Below, one piece after another: positions 37,734 through 47,500 of a DNA stretch of 64,000 nt. Origin of the DNA: Pseudomonas haemolytica. Its GTDB lineage: Bacteria; Pseudomonadota; Gammaproteobacteria; Pseudomonadales; Pseudomonadaceae. Made by a program: the position numbers and the translations under genes. The notes beneath the pieces were generated by a model. The model saw only the letters and a list, made by a program, of their open reading frames with translations, ran no database searches and was not told where the DNA came from. The DNA lies in NCBI RefSeq assembly GCF_009659625.1, contig NZ_VOIW01000003.1:496001-560000 (forward strand). Reading direction: 5' to 3'. Every line of letters starts with the position of its first letter. Position 1 is the stretch's first letter.

Positions 37734-38171
37734 TCAGGATTCAAATAAAGCGGCGTTTTCATCCAGCCAACCCTGCAACAGCAAGGCGGCGGCGATGGCG
37801 TCCACGGGGTTGTCGCGGTAGCTGCCTTTCTGCCCGCCACGGTCGCGACGCTCACCTTTGGCTTCAAAGGTGGTGAGGCGCTCGTCGTGGGTATAGAACG
37901 GCAGGTTGTAACGGCCATTGAGGCGGCGGGCGAACTTTTCGGCGCGCAGGCACATGTCGCTGGGCGTGCCGTCCATATTCAGGGGCAGGCCGACCACCAC
38001 CGCATCGGGCTTCCACTCTTTGATGAGGGCTTCGACCTGGTTCCAGTCCGGCACGCCGTTCTGGGCCTTGAGGGTGCACAGTTCGCGGGCCTGGCCGGTG
38101 ATGACCTGGCCGACCGCCACGCCGATCTGTTTGGTGCCGTAGTCGAAACCGAGGATCAGACGCAAAGCCAT
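37734..38171 (-). CDS. ruvX: Holliday-junction resolvase-like protein YqgF/RuvX
   Basis: A 145-residue RNase H-fold protein. LILGFDYGTKQIGVAVGQ opens the domain with the first catalytic Asp; VVGLPLNMDGTPSDMCLRAE and DERLTTFEA carry later conserved acidic residues. In E. coli the homologue processes the 5' end of 16S rRNA precursor; resolvase activity is proposed elsewhere. Its start overlaps the yqgE stop by one base. Confidence 0.94.
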   Translation of the reverse strand: MALRLILGFDYGTKQIGVAVGQVITGQARELCTLKAQNGVPDWNQVEALIKEWKPDAVVVGLPLNMDGTPSDMCLRAEKFARRLNGRYNLPFYTHDERLTTFEAKGERRDRGGQKGSYRDNPVDAIAAALLLQGWLDENAALFES

Positions 38172-38740
38172 CAGGCGTGCCCCGCCTGGCTGGTCAACAG
38201 GCTGAGGTTGACGCGCAGCTTGGCCGCGGCCGCTTCCAGACGCAGTTCGCTGGCGGTATTGAACAGGATATCGGCATCGAACGGGCAGGTCAGCCAGGCA
38301 TTACTGGCCAGTTCAGCCTCCAGTTGCCCGGCTTCCCAACCTGCGTAACCGAGGGTGATCACGCTTTGCTCAGGGCCAACGCCGTCGGCGATGGCGAACA
38401 GCACGTCCTGGGAGGTGGACAGTGACACGCCTTCAAGGTCTACCGTGGCCTGGAACTTCGGCCCGGTGGGGTGCAGCACAAAGCCGCGATCAGTCTGCAC
38501 CGGCCCGCCAATGTAGATCGGCACACCCTGGCAACGAGCCGGTGGGTCTATTTCCGGGCGCAATTGCTCGAGGATATCGGCCAGGTTCAGCTCCTGCGGG
38601 CGGTTGACCACCAACCCCATGGCACCATTGGCCGTGTGCTCGACGATGTAGGTCAAGGTCTGCGCAAAGTTCGGGTCGGCCATATGGGGCATGGCGATCA
38701 GGAATTGGTGCTTGAGGTAGGTCGGGCTGACATTTTTCAT
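38171..38740 (-). CDS. algH: YqgE/AlgH family protein
   Basis: A 189-residue protein of the UPF0301/DUF179 family. It begins with KHQFLIAMPHMADPNFAQTL (residues about 9-28) and carries GAMGLVVNRP and YIGGPVQTDRGFVLHP. AlgH was linked genetically to alginate control in P. aeruginosa; its biochemical role is not known. I used the start at 38740 (MKNVSPTYLKHQF), which fits the family; the longer frame adds 25 doubtful residues. Coupled to ruvX. Confidence 0.93.
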   Translation of the reverse strand: MKNVSPTYLKHQFLIAMPHMADPNFAQTLTYIVEHTANGAMGLVVNRPQELNLADILEQLRPEIDPPARCQGVPIYIGGPVQTDRGFVLHPTGPKFQATVDLEGVSLSTSQDVLFAIADGVGPEQSVITLGYAGWEAGQLEAELASNAWLTCPFDADILFNTASELRLEAAAAKLRVNLSLLTSQAGHA

Positions 38741-38826
38741 GTCCGCTAGTGTGGCGTTGGAGGGGCGAACTGACAAGCTGGAGTTAAGCCTCAATGGCAG
38801 TCGGTCGAGGCGCACTCGCCACAGCG

Positions 38827-39732
38827 TCAGTTGCTGGACAGCCGGTCGCCCTTGGCAAACTTCCAGGTACGGATGATTTCCAGGCGGTCCACGTCGTTCA
38901 AGTCGCCGCTGAACGGCGCAAAGGGCGCGGCCAGGCGCACGATGCGCTGGGCGGCCTGGTCCAGCAACGGTTGGCCGGAGGACTCCAGCACCTGCACTTC
39001 ATACAGCGAACCATCACGGTTGATCGAAACCAGCAAGCGCAAGTTGCCATAAATCTGCTGGCGCCGGGCTTCGTCCGGGTAGTTGAGGTTGCCGATGCGC
39101 TCGACCTTCTTGCGCCACTCGTCCTTATACCAGGCACCTTTGTCGCGCATGGTCGAGGCGGCGTTCAGGCGGTAGATACGTGGGCGCTTGGCGTAAAGCT
39201 GTTGTTCATGGGCCAGTTCGGCTTCCAGGCTGGAAATTTCATCGGACAGCGTCGAACTGTCGAAGGTAGGTGCGGGTTTCACCGGCTCGGGCTTGGGTTC
39301 GGTCTTGGCTTTTTCGCGTTGGGTCGGGGCTTTTTGCGGCTTGGGTGCAACGGTGGTCACGGCGGCCTTGGGTGCAGCCTGCTTGACCTCGGGCTTGGGC
39401 GCCGGCGGCGGAGTGACCTTATTGACCTTGTTGTCGTGGAAGGGCGCGACTTCGGTGGTCTTGGGCACCGCTTTCTTGTCGAGGGTGCCGCTGCCTTGCT
39501 GGTTGTCCTGGGCGAGAAAGTCGGCCTTTTCGGGCTTCTTTTCGCTCTTGAACGTGGCGAGAGTGATTTCCAGGGTCTTGGTGATCTGCTTGGGCTCCAC
39601 CAGGGTGAAACCCACACCAAGAAGCAATGCAAGGTGAACCAGCGCGGCGAGAAACAGGGTAAATCCGAGCCGATCAGCCGGGCGCACGCCGCTGTGGGAG
39701 AGTTCGGGGGGCAGTTCGGACGGGAGTGTCAT
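38827..39732 (-). CDS. tonB3: TonB-family energy transducer (TonB3-like)
   Basis: A 301-residue protein with a short cytoplasmic N-terminus, one membrane span (FTLFLAALVHLALLLGVGF, residues about 24-42), a long lysine/proline/alanine-rich periplasmic stretch (about 85-160) and a C-terminal TonB domain (NLNYPDEARRQQIYGNLRLL, then VQVLESSGQPLLDQAA and WKFAKGD). Gene order algH-tonB3-gshB-pilG matches P. aeruginosa, where TonB3 is needed for twitching motility. Whether it does so here is inferred. Confidence 0.82.
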   Translation of the reverse strand: MTLPSELPPELSHSGVRPADRLGFTLFLAALVHLALLLGVGFTLVEPKQITKTLEITLATFKSEKKPEKADFLAQDNQQGSGTLDKKAVPKTTEVAPFHDNKVNKVTPPPAPKPEVKQAAPKAAVTTVAPKPQKAPTQREKAKTEPKPEPVKPAPTFDSSTLSDEISSLEAELAHEQQLYAKRPRIYRLNAASTMRDKGAWYKDEWRKKVERIGNLNYPDEARRQQIYGNLRLLVSINRDGSLYEVQVLESSGQPLLDQAAQRIVRLAAPFAPFSGDLNDVDRLEIIRTWKFAKGDRLSSN

Positions 39733-39809
39733 GACAAGAAAACCAACATCGCGCTTTTCACAGGTGGCGCATGATAACGCAATGTTGGTGAGTGTCCGGC
39801 TGTTCTATG

Positions 39810-40763
39810 TCACTTGGCTTGTAGCTTGCGTTCAATGGCTGCCATCAGCATTTCGCCGATGTTCGTGCCAAATGCGTTGTCGATCTCGCGAATACAGGTC
39901 GGGCTGGTGACGTTGATTTCAGTGAGATGCTCACCAATTACGTCTAATCCGACAAACAGCAGACCTTTTTCCCGCAGGGTCGGGCCGACTTGAGCTGCGA
40001 TCCAGCGATCCTTGTCCGACAAAGGCCGTGCTTCACCACGACCACCGGCGGCCAGGTTGCCACGGGTCTCGCCCGCTGCCGGGATGCGCGCCAGGCAGTA
40101 ATCCACCGGCTCGCCGTCGATCATCAGGATGCGCTTGTCGCCGTCCTTGATCGCCGGCAGGTAGGCCTGCCCCATGATCTGCTGAGTGCCCAGGGCGGTC
40201 AGGGTCTCGAGGATCACCGAGAGGTTCGGGTCGCCGGCGCGGTGACGGAAGATCGAGGTGCCGCCCATGCCGTCCAGCGGCTTGAGGATCACATCACCAT
40301 GCTTGGCGGCGAACTCACGCAGCACATCGGCGCGGCGGCTGACCACGGTCGGCGGCGTGCACTGCGGGAACAGGGTGGCGAACAGCTTTTCATTGCAGTC
40401 ACGCAGGCTCTGCGGCTTGTTGACGATCAGCACGCCGGCGCGTTCAGCCTGCTCCAGCAGATAGGTGGAATACACAAATTCCATGTCGAACGGCGGGTCC
40501 TTGCGCATCAGGATCACGTCGAGGTCGCTCAGGGGGCTGTCGATTTCGTCCGAAAGCTCGAACCACTTCTCAGGGTTGGCGAACACCTGCAGCGGGCGCA
40601 TGCGTGCGCGGGCCTCGCCGTCACCCTGGTAAAGATCGCGCTGCTCCATATAGAACAAAGTCCAGCCGCGGGCCTGGGCGGCCAGGAGCATGGCCAGCGA
40701 ACTGTCCTTTTTATAGGAAATGCTGGCGATAGGGTCCATGACAATGCCGACGCGAACGCTCAT
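39810..40763 (-). CDS. gshB: Glutathione synthetase
   Basis: A 317-residue ATP-grasp ligase that adds glycine to gamma-glutamylcysteine. The N-terminal part has GIVMDPIASISYKKDSSLAM; the substrate and ATP parts include LPLDGMGGTSIFR-like LKPLDGMGGTSIFRHRAG (near 145-165), RILMIDGEPVDYCLARIP and the final TSPTCIREID. Full length. Divergent from pilG across 239 bases in which I see no other gene. Confidence 0.96.
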   Translation of the reverse strand: MSVRVGIVMDPIASISYKKDSSLAMLLAAQARGWTLFYMEQRDLYQGDGEARARMRPLQVFANPEKWFELSDEIDSPLSDLDVILMRKDPPFDMEFVYSTYLLEQAERAGVLIVNKPQSLRDCNEKLFATLFPQCTPPTVVSRRADVLREFAAKHGDVILKPLDGMGGTSIFRHRAGDPNLSVILETLTALGTQQIMGQAYLPAIKDGDKRILMIDGEPVDYCLARIPAAGETRGNLAAGGRGEARPLSDKDRWIAAQVGPTLREKGLLFVGLDVIGEHLTEINVTSPTCIREIDNAFGTNIGEMLMAAIERKLQAK

Positions 40764-41002
40764 GGGGGATTTCCTCTAGCAAATTAGGGCGCATAAAAGT
40801 GGCGTCAGAGTGGCGCTGCGGCTGTTGTGGGTCAAGGAAAAACCACCGGGCGGGTGCCTCGATAGATTGCGCCCGGAGACTGTGCTAAAAAGACTGCCAC
40901 AACGCAGCAGCCCTTGAATTCCAAGGCTTGCGGCGTTCATCCTGTGCAACATCAGGCTGTACACACCGAAAACCGATTCGCTGTGGCGATGGTAGAGCAG
41001 AT

Positions 41003-41410
41003 ATGGAACAGCATTCCAACGCCTTGAGGGTGATGGTGATCGACGATTCGAAAACGATCCGCCGCACCGCCGAGACTCTGTTGAAGAACATGGGGTGCGA
41101 GGTCATCACGGCTATCGACGGTTTCGATGCCCTGGCGCGGATTGTGGATCATCACCCGCACATTATCTTTGTCGACGTCATGATGCCGCGCCTGGATGGC
41201 TACCAGACCTGCGCCCTGGTGAAGAACAACCCGGCGTTCAAGTCGATCCCGGTGATCATGCTGTCCTCCAAGGACGGCCTGTTCGACAAGGCCAAGGGAC
41301 GTATCGTGGGTGTCGATCAGTTTTTGACCAAGCCTTTCAGCAAGGAAGAACTGCTGGGTGCGATCAAGGCCTATGTGCCTGCCTTCGCTGCAGTAGAACA
41401 AGCACACTGA
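41003..41410 (+). CDS. pilG: Twitching-motility response regulator PilG
   Basis: A 135-residue single-domain CheY-like regulator. VMVIDDSKTIRRTAETLL (residues about 10-27) carries the acidic pocket; the phosphorylated Asp is in IIFVDVMMPRLDG; Lys is in LTKPFSKEEL. In P. aeruginosa PilG is the positive output of the Chp system, raising cAMP and pilus extension. Start at 41003 gives MEQHSNALRV and the expected length. First gene of pilG-pilH-pilI-pilJ-chpA-chpC. Confidence 0.96.
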   Translation: MEQHSNALRVMVIDDSKTIRRTAETLLKNMGCEVITAIDGFDALARIVDHHPHIIFVDVMMPRLDGYQTCALVKNNPAFKSIPVIMLSSKDGLFDKAKGRIVGVDQFLTKPFSKEELLGAIKAYVPAFAAVEQAH

Positions 41411-41456
41411 CGCCACCCCACAAGGGCCGGCGCCGACCAATGTAGTGGGGAAAACC

Positions 41457-41822
41457 ATGGCACGTGTTCTGATCGTCGACGATTCGCCGACTGAAATGTA
41501 CAAACTCACCGGCATGCTGGAAAAGCATGGTCACGAAGTTCTCAAGGCCGCCAACGGCGGCGATGGTGTGGCGCTTGCCCGCCAGGAAAAACCTGACGCG
41601 GTATTGATGGACATTGTGATGCCCGGCCTCAATGGGTTCCAGGCCACGCGCCAACTGACCAAAGACAAGGAAACCGAGCACATCCCAGTGATCATCATCA
41701 CCACTAAAGATCAGGAAACCGACAAGGTGTGGGGTACTCGCCAGGGCGCCAAGGACTACCTGACCAAACCGGTGGACGAAGAGACCCTGATTGCCACCCT
41801 GAACAAGGTACTGGCCGGCTAA
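41457..41822 (+). CDS. pilH: Twitching-motility response regulator PilH
   Basis: A 121-residue CheY-like protein, very close to the P. aeruginosa sequence as I recall it. It has VLIVDDSPTEMYKLTGMLEK at the start, the phospho-acceptor Asp in AVLMDIVMPGLNG, and DYLTKPVDEETL. PilH is thought to act as phosphate sink or to favour retraction. Start at 41457 (MARVLIVDD); an in-frame ATG four codons upstream is possible. Confidence 0.96.
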   Translation: MARVLIVDDSPTEMYKLTGMLEKHGHEVLKAANGGDGVALARQEKPDAVLMDIVMPGLNGFQATRQLTKDKETEHIPVIIITTKDQETDKVWGTRQGAKDYLTKPVDEETLIATLNKVLAG

Positions 41823-41834
41823 AGGCTCGCGATC

Positions 41835-42359
41835 ATGACCGAGTCGCAAACCGCCTTCGAGCTGCTGCTGGACATCGACCGCCGCTGCCGCCTGCTGGCC
41901 GCCGATCTGCCGTCCCAGGAAACCCGCCTGCAACGCTGGAGCGGCATTGCTTTCCGTGTGGGGCCAAACGGGTACGTGGCGCCCATGGGAGAAGTCGCCG
42001 AAGTCTTGCATGAGCCGCGTTGCACCCTGATGCCCGGGGTCAAGCCCTGGGTCAAGGGCGTGGCCAACCTGCGCGGGCGCTTGCTGCCAGTCATGGACCT
42101 GGGTGGCTTCCTCGGCCTTGGGCTGTCCAAGGCGCGCAAGCAACGGCGCGTATTGGTGGTGGAGTTCAACGACCTGTTTGTCGGGCTGCTGGTGGACGAG
42201 GTAGTGGGCATGCAGCATTTCGCATTGGACGCATGGATGGCGAGCACCGCCTCCGGCGCGCCGTTTATCCAGGGCCAGTTCGACGGCGACCAGCAATGGC
42301 AAGTCTTCAGCCCCTTCGCCCTGGCCCAGGCCCCTGGCTTCATGGATGTCGCCGCATGA
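41835..42359 (+). CDS. pilI: CheW-like adaptor PilI
   Basis: A 174-residue CheW-domain protein linking the receptor PilJ to the kinase ChpA. The fold is visible from [20 protein letters not shown] (residues about 35-54) through [21 protein letters not shown] to [16 protein letters not shown]. It starts 12 bases after pilH and its stop overlaps the pilJ ATG. Confidence 0.95.
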   Translation: MTESQTAFELLLDIDRRCRLLAADLPSQETRLQRWSGIAFRVGPNGYVAPMGEVAEVLHEPRCTLMPGVKPWVKGVANLRGRLLPVMDLGGFLGLGLSKARKQRRVLVVEFNDLFVGLLVDEVVGMQHFALDAWMASTASGAPFIQGQFDGDQQWQVFSPFALAQAPGFMDVAA

Positions 42360-44407
42360 GTACCGTTACCACGCCCAAACCCCAGGCCGCCTCGCGCAGC
42401 CGTTCGCAGATCATCGTGCTGTTTATCGCCTTGATCGTGTTCATCATGCTGCTGTTCGCCAACTTTGCTTACCTCAACACCCAGTCCACCTACGATAAAC
42501 AGTACATCGGCCACGCCGGTGAGTTGCGCGTGCTGTCCCAGCGCATCGCCAAGAACGCTACCGAAGCCGCCGCCGGCAAAGCCGCCGCGTTCAAGCTGCT
42601 GGGCGATGCGCGCAACGACTTTGCCCAGCGCTGGGGCTACCTGAAAAAAGGCGACCCGCAAACCGGCCTGCCCGCCGCACCCAGCGCGGTGCGCGCCGAA
42701 ATGCGTGCGGTGCAGACCGACTGGGAAGCGCTGCTGAAAAACACCGACGCGATCCTCGCCAGCGAGCAGACCGTATTGTCCCTGCACCAAGTGGCCGCGA
42801 CCCTGGCCGAAACCGTGCCGCAATTGCAGCTGGAATCGGAAAAGGTCGTCGACATCCTGCTGCAACGTGGCGCCCCGGCCAGCCAGGTAGCTTTGGCCCA
42901 GCGGCAGTCGCTGCTGGCCGAACGTATCCTGGGGGCGGTCAACACCGTGCTTGCCGGGGATGAAACCGCGGTGCAGGCCGCCGATGCTTTTGGTCGCGAC
43001 GCTAACCGTTTTGGTGTGGTGCTCAACGGCATGCTCAACGGCAACCCGGGGCTGCGCATCACCCAGGTCGAAGACCATGACGCGCGGGCGCGGTTGGCGG
43101 AAATTGCCGAGCTGTTCGAGTTTGTCTCCGGCTCCGTGGATGAAATCCTCGAGACCTCGCCGCAGTTGTTCCAGGTGCGGGCCTCGGCGAGCCATATTTT
43201 CAATCTGTCACAAACCCTGCTCGATGAAGCCTCGCACCTGGCCACCGGTTTTGAAAACCTCGCCAGCGGGCGCAGCTTCGATACCATCGGCGGGTATGTG
43301 CTGGGCCTGCTGGCGCTGGCCTCGATCATCCTGATCGGTCTGGTCATGGTGCGTGAGACCAACCGCCAACTGTATGAAACTGCCGAGAAGAACGAGCGCA
43401 ACCAGAACGCAATCATGCGCCTGCTGGATGAAATCGAAGACCTGGCCGATGGCGACCTCACTGTCACGGCCTCGGTCACCGAAGATTTCACCGGCACCAT
43501 CGCAGACTCCATTAACTATTCCGTGGACCAGCTGCGCGATCTGGTCGCCACCATCAACCTCACCGCCGGGCAAGTCGCTGGTGCGGTGCAGGACACCCAG
43601 GCCACCGCCATGCACCTGGCCCAGGCGTCGGAGCATCAAGCCCAGCAGATCGCCGAAGCGTCCACGGCGATCAACCAGATGGCCCAATCTATCGACCAGG
43701 TTTCGGCCAACGCTGCAGAGTCCTCGGCGGTGGCGGAGCGCTCGGTGGAGATCGCCAACAAGGGCAACGAAGTGGTGCACAACACCATCCACGGCATGGA
43801 CAACATTCGCGAGCAGATCCAGGACACTGCCAAGCGCATCAAGCGCCTGGGCGAGTCGTCCCAGGAGATTGGCGACATCGTCAGCCTGATCGACGACATT
43901 GCCGACCAGACCAACATCCTCGCCCTTAACGCGGCGATCCAGGCGAGCATGGCCGGAGATGCCGGGCGCGGTTTTGCAGTGGTGGCCGATGAAGTGCAAC
44001 GGCTGGCCGAGCGCTCGTCGGCGGCCACCCGGCAGATCGAAACCCTGGTACGGGCGATCCAGGCCGACACCAATGAAGCGGTGATTTCCATGGAGCAGAC
44101 CACCACCGAAGTAGTGCGTGGCGCACGCCTGGCTCAGGACGCGGGCGTGGCGCTGGAAGAGATCGAAGGTGTGTCGAAAACCCTGGCGGCGCTGATCCAG
44201 AGTATCTCCAACGCGGCGCAGCAACAGACGTCGTCGGCGGGGCAGATCTCCCTGACCATGAATGTCATCCAGCAGATCACCACGCAGACGTCGTCGGGCT
44301 CCACTGCAACAGCCGAAAGCATTGGTAACCTGGCGAAGATGGCCAGTCAGTTGCGCAGGTCGGTGTCGGGTTTCACCCTGCCTCCAGCCAAGCAGGTGGA
44401 CGATTGA
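42356..44407 (+). CDS. pilJ: Methyl-accepting chemoreceptor PilJ
   Basis: A 683-residue receptor. N-terminal span at about residues 20-41 ([20 protein letters not shown]), a periplasmic domain with two PilJ-type helical units (about 42-305), a second span ([18 protein letters not shown], near 310-327), a HAMP linker, then the long cytoplasmic signalling coil with the hairpin tip [20 protein letters not shown]. It senses pilus retraction or surface contact in P. aeruginosa. Usually pilK follows; here a short REP hairpin and then chpA follow. Confidence 0.95.
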   Translation: MSTVTTPKPQAASRSRSQIIVLFIALIVFIMLLFANFAYLNTQSTYDKQYIGHAGELRVLSQRIAKNATEAAAGKAAAFKLLGDARNDFAQRWGYLKKGDPQTGLPAAPSAVRAEMRAVQTDWEALLKNTDAILASEQTVLSLHQVAATLAETVPQLQLESEKVVDILLQRGAPASQVALAQRQSLLAERILGAVNTVLAGDETAVQAADAFGRDANRFGVVLNGMLNGNPGLRITQVEDHDARARLAEIAELFEFVSGSVDEILETSPQLFQVRASASHIFNLSQTLLDEASHLATGFENLASGRSFDTIGGYVLGLLALASIILIGLVMVRETNRQLYETAEKNERNQNAIMRLLDEIEDLADGDLTVTASVTEDFTGTIADSINYSVDQLRDLVATINLTAGQVAGAVQDTQATAMHLAQASEHQAQQIAEASTAINQMAQSIDQVSANAAESSAVAERSVEIANKGNEVVHNTIHGMDNIREQIQDTAKRIKRLGESSQEIGDIVSLIDDIADQTNILALNAAIQASMAGDAGRGFAVVADEVQRLAERSSAATRQIETLVRAIQADTNEAVISMEQTTTEVVRGARLAQDAGVALEEIEGVSKTLAALIQSISNAAQQQTSSAGQISLTMNVIQQITTQTSSGSTATAESIGNLAKMASQLRRSVSGFTLPPAKQVDD

Positions 44408-44416
44408 AATGCGATC

Positions 44417-44450
44417 AAAATGTGGGAGGGAGCAAGCCCCCTCCCACATT
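44417..44450. repeat. Short REP hairpin between pilJ and chpA
   Basis: AATGTGGGAGGG-AGCAAG-CCCCCTCCCACATT is a collapsed REPIN with the interior lost. It sits where pilK lies in P. aeruginosa. It could weaken or stop readthrough from pilJ into chpA, though no T-tract follows. Confidence 0.8.
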
Positions 44451-44514
44451 GGATCTCCTCTTGATTTGAGATCTGAGCAACACACGCAACCCATGAATTC
44501 TAAGCGGAGCAGTT

Positions 44515-47500
44515 ATGGTTGATCGGCACGACTACGTGGCCCTCGAATGGGTCAAGGACGACATTGCCGAAACCCTGAAACAGGCTCGTTCGGCGCTGGA
44601 CGCATACGTTGAAACCGGCGATGCCCTCGACGAGTGCCTGGCGGGTATCCACCAGGTGCATGGCGCGCTGCAAATGGTCGAGTTCTACGGCGCGGCGCTG
44701 CTGGCCGAGGAGATCGAAGAGCTGGCCCTGGCCCTCCAGGCCGGTCGTGTCAGCCAGCGCGATGAGAGCATCCGCCTGCTGCAACAGGCCCTTGGCCAAT
44801 TGCCGCTGTACCTCGACCGCGTGCACAGCGCCCGCCGCGACTTGCCGCTGGTGGTGCTGCCGCTGCTCAACGACCTGCGTAGCGCCCGGGGTGAAAGCCT
44901 GCTGTCGGAAACCAGCCTGTTCAGCCCGCAACTGCTGTCGATTGCACCGCTGCCTGACGAAGCCCTCGCCCAACGGGCAACGCCTGGTTTGCATGAGCAG
45001 TTGCATCAATGGCACCAGTTGCTGCAACAAGCCCTCGCCGGATTGCTGCGTGAGGACCACGGCCCGAGCAACCTGGAAGACATGGCGCGGGTGTTCGCAC
45101 GCCTCGAAGCGCTGTGCCAGGGTGCGCCTTTGTTGCCGCTGTGGCAGGTCACCTCGGCCTTGGTCGAAGGCATGCTCACCGGCGTGATTGCCAACAGCCC
45201 GGCGCTGCGCAGCCTGCTCAAGGCCAGTGACAAGCAGCTCAAGCGCCTGCTGGTCCAGGGCATCGGTGGTATCAACCAGCCAGCGCCGGATGAGTTGCTC
45301 AAGAGCCTGTTGTTCTACGTTGCTAAAGTCACCCGACCGACGCCGCGCATGCAAAGCCTGAAAGAACGCTACGGCCTGGATGAAGCCTTGCCCGACAGCG
45401 CCGTGGTCGATGCCGAGCGTGCGCGGTTGGCGGGGCCGGATCGTAATGCCATGGGCTCGGTGCTCGGTGCCTTGTGTGAGGAGCTGGTGCGGGTCAAGGA
45501 GCGCCTCGATCTGTTCGTACGCAGTGACCGTCAACACACCAACGACCTCGATGCATTGCTGGCGCCGCTGCGGCAAATCGCCGATACCCTTGCCGTACTG
45601 GGTTTCGGCCAACCGCGCAAAGTGATCATCGACCAACTCGCCGTGGTGCTGAGCCTGGTCCAGGGGCAGCGCGAACCCAGTGACGCGGTGTTGATGGATG
45701 TGGCCGGTGCGTTGCTCTATGTCGAAGCGACGTTGGCCGGGATGATCGGCACCGTCGAGCCGCAAAGTCGCGAAGAGAGTCGCCTGCCGACCACCGACCT
45801 GACGCAGATTCATCAACTGGTGATTCGTGAGTCCTGCCAGTGCTTGAAGCAGGCCAAAGAACTGGTGATCGACTGCATCGAGGCCCACTGGGACCGCCAG
45901 CGCCTGGAGTCGCTGCCGGAGCTGTTGAGCCAAGTGCGCGGCGCCCTGGCGATGATTCCCTTGCCGCGGGCGGCGAGCCTGATGCGTGGTTGCACCGACT
46001 ATGTCGATGAGCAATTGATGGTCAATGACGCAGCGCCCTCCGAGGCGCAGTTGGCGCATTTCGCCGATGTGATCAGCAGCCTGGAGTACTACCTCGAACG
46101 CATGCTCCAAGATCCTGACGCGCCAGGAGAAAAAGTGCTGGAGCTGGCCACCCAGAGCTTGAGCGCACTGGGCTACCTGCCGGCGGAAAAACCCTGGCGC
46201 CAGGCCCTGGCTGTGCCCGATGGCGCGCTGTCCACCGAGACCGCACCGAGCCAGTCCCAATTCGATGCACTGGCCAGCCCCACCTCACGTCTCAACCCTC
46301 CGGCCTTGCAGCGTCCGGGCAGCCTCTTGCCGCCGCCAGCCGATGAAGCGCCGATTGACGATGAGCTGCGCGAAGTCTTCCTCGAGGAAACCGATGAAGT
46401 CCTCGGCGTACTGCATCGCTACCTGCCCAACAGTGCGGACAAAATCGCCCAGGGCGAAATGCGCCGCGCCTTCCACACCCTCAAGGGCAGTGGTCGCATG
46501 GTGCGCGCGCTGGTGGTGGCCGAGCTGGCCTGGGCCGTGGAAAACCTGCTCAACCGCGTGCTGGAACGCAGCGTGACCCTTGGCCCTGAGGTGCAACATG
46601 TGCTCGATGAGGCCGTTGCCCTGCTGCCAGAATTGATCGCCGATTTTGCCATCGACGACCAACGCCAGCGCGATGACGTCGACGCCCTGGCCGCCCGTGC
46701 CCATGCCTTGGCCAGCGGTACACACGCGTCGGTTGCCGAACCCCATGACCCGATGTTGCTGGAGATTTTCCGTAACGAAGCCCAGAGCCACCTGGACAGC
46801 CTCGACCACTTCCTGCAATTGGCCGCCGAGCATGTGCCGCTGCAGGTCACGGATGAACTGCAACGCGCCCTGCACACGCTCAAGGGCAGTGCGTATATGG
46901 CCGGCGTGTTGCCCATTGCCGAACTGGCCCGCCCGCTTGATCACCTGACCCGTGAATACAAGGCCCACCGCCTGCCGCTGGACCTGGACGAAGTGGAGTT
47001 GCTGCTCGAAGCCCAAGGGCTGTTCCAGCGCGGGTTGCGTGACCTGGGCAGCGATCCACTGGTGCCGATCAAAGACGCAGCCGACCTGATCAGCCGTACC
47101 CAAAGCCTGCTGGATAAGCAGCTTGCAGCACTGCTCGACGCTCCCAGTACCGGCCTGCGCATCAAGCGTGATCCACACCTGATCACCAATTTCCTGGCCC
47201 AGGGCATGGACATCCTGCTCGACGCTGAAAGCCTGCTGCGCCGTTGGCAGCAACACCCTGGCGAGCGTCAGGAACTCACGGCGTTGCTGGATGAACTGAC
47301 CACCTTGGGCGAGGGTGCACACATCGCCGACCTGCACCCCATCGATGCGCTGTGCGAGGCCTTGCTCGACTTGTATGGCGCGGTGGAAGAAAGCAGCCTG
47401 GCGGTCAGCGAACGGTTTTTCCATGAGGCCGAACAGGCCCATGAAGCGCTGATCAATATGCTCGACCAGCTGGCCGCCGGCCAGGAAATCAGCCCCGCGC